From Lysobacteraceae bacterium (lineage in GTDB: Bacteria > Pseudomonadota > Gammaproteobacteria > Xanthomonadales > Xanthomonadaceae): 12,841 nt of DNA. The translations under genes were made by a program, and so were the position numbers. The DNA lies in NCBI GenBank assembly GCA_003449515.1, contig DMHI01000246.1, forward strand, positions 1 through 12,841, given 5' to 3'. The notes below the pieces were generated by a model, which did not search any database, was not told the DNA's origin, and saw only the letters and a list, made by a program, of their open reading frames with translations. Position 1 is the stretch's first letter, and the number at the start of each line of letters is the position of its first letter. Of the stretch, positions 12,084 to 12,841 are shown piece by piece.

Positions 12084-12841
12084 TTACGCCACCTCGATCC
12101 GATCCACCTTCTGGAACCCACGCGGCAGCATCTGCCCACGGCTGGCGCGCGCGCCCTCGTAGGCCTGCAGGTCGCGCCAGCTCAACCCCAGCTTGCGCGC
12201 GCCGCAGAACAGCGTGGCCTCGCCGCCCCGGCGGACGACAGCGAGCGCGGTCACCACTTCCTCGCCGCTCTTGAGCTTGGCCGGCGGGATCTGGATCAGC
12301 TTGTTGCCCTTGCCCTTGTCGAGTTCGGGGAGTTCCTTCAGCGGGAAGGCCAGCAGATGGCCGGCCGTCGTCACCGCGACCACCCAGTCGGTGGCCGGAT
12401 CGTTCACCGGCACCGGCGGCAGGATCGCCGCGCCGCTGTCCGGGTTGAACAGCGCTTTGCCGGCCTTGTTGCGGCCGACGAGGTTCTCGAACTTCGTCGT
12501 GAACCCGTAGCCGAACGACGAGGCCAGCAGGAAGCGCTGCCCGTTCTCGGCGGCGAGTGCGGCCACCATCTGCGCGCCGGCCGGCAGCGTGAAGCGACCG
12601 GTGATCGGCTCACCGTTGCCGCGCGCCGAGGGCAGGGTGTGCGCCGCCGTCGAATACGCACGGCCGGTGGAATCGAGGAAGGCCGCCTGCTGGTTGCTGC
12701 GACCGCGCGCGAAGCTTTGCAGCGCGTCGCCTTCGCGGTAGCTCAAGGTGGCCGGGTCGACGTCGTGACCCTTGGCCGCACGCACCCAGCCTTTTTGCGA
12801 CAGCACCACCGTGACCGGCTCGCTCGGCACCAGTTCGGTCT
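12084..12841 (-). CDS. parC: DNA topoisomerase IV subunit A, C-terminal part (partial)
   Basis: The frame is open to the right edge of the window, so the 5' part of the gene is missing; about 252 residues and the TAA (complement of 12084-12086) are present. The visible start TELVPSEPVTVVLSQKGWVRAAKGHD is the well-known entry into the C-terminal beta-pinwheel domain of ParC. Repeats with FARGRSNQQAAFLDSTGRAYS and FGYGFTTKFENLVGRNKAGK follow, the latter being the conserved ParC block. The subunit pairs with ParE to decatenate chromosomes in the cytosol. GyrA is less likely, because the GyrA box and the acidic GyrA tail are absent. A GTG at 12828-12830 is an internal Val codon, not a start. Confidence 0.93.
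   Translation of the reverse strand, partial: TELVPSEPVTVVLSQKGWVRAAKGHDVDPATLSYREGDALQSFARGRSNQQAAFLDSTGRAYSTAAHTLPSARGNGEPITGRFTLPAGAQMVAALAAENGQRFLLASSFGYGFTTKFENLVGRNKAGKALFNPDSGAAILPPVPVNDPATDWVVAVTTAGHLLAFPLKELPELDKGKGNKLIQIPPAKLKSGEEVVTALAVVRRGGEATLFCGARKLGLSWRDLQAYEGARASRGQMLPRGFQKVDRIEVA

Overview
This 12.8-kb window is very GC-rich (roughly 70% by eye), gene-dense chromosomal DNA with no sign of mobile elements, tRNA/rRNA genes or CRISPR. The order map-glnD-dapD-(arsC-like)-dapE-asnB, followed by a parC end further on, together with the protein sequences, points to a gammaproteobacterium of the Xanthomonadales (Lysobacter/Xanthomonas/Rhodanobacter-like). This placement rests on remembered synteny and family resemblance, not on a search.

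Left half (1-7097, all plus strand). The tail of methionine aminopeptidase (map) overlaps glnD, the PII uridylyltransferase and nitrogen sensor. glnD overlaps dapD, and an ArsC/Spx-like thioredoxin-fold protein overlaps dapE. DapD and DapE are the succinylase-branch enzymes of diaminopimelate/lysine synthesis. After a 284-bp gap comes asnB, glutamine-hydrolysing asparagine synthetase. The block therefore joins nitrogen sensing to two competing uses of aspartate, lysine/DAP and asparagine. Starts overlap stops (GTGA twice, and a 32-bp overlap at glnD/dapD), which suggests translational coupling.

The most interesting feature is in the dapE-asnB gap. A 22-codon ORF (5206-5274) contains six asparagine codons, four of them within six consecutive codons. 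It is followed by a strong GC hairpin with a T5 tract (5306-5344), and then by the Shine-Dalgarno and ATG of asnB. This is the layout of a ribosome-mediated transcription attenuator sensing charged tRNA-Asn. A candidate promoter puts the transcript start on the A of the leader ATG, so the leader peptide may be translated from a leaderless RNA. Two tandem dyads lie just upstream of that promoter.

Right half (7098-12841). On the minus strand are a META-domain/GNEPFW lipoprotein, a small helical conserved protein with CheZ-like traits (a DxxxQ motif and an acidic C-terminal tail ending in Phe), and a membrane-anchored penicillin-acylase-family Ntn hydrolase. Divergent from the acylase is an M48 metalloprotease lipoprotein on the plus strand. 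It converges on the minus-strand 3' end of parC (topoisomerase IV subunit A), which runs off the right edge. These genes look like ordinary envelope and housekeeping functions, apart from the unassigned CheZ-like protein.
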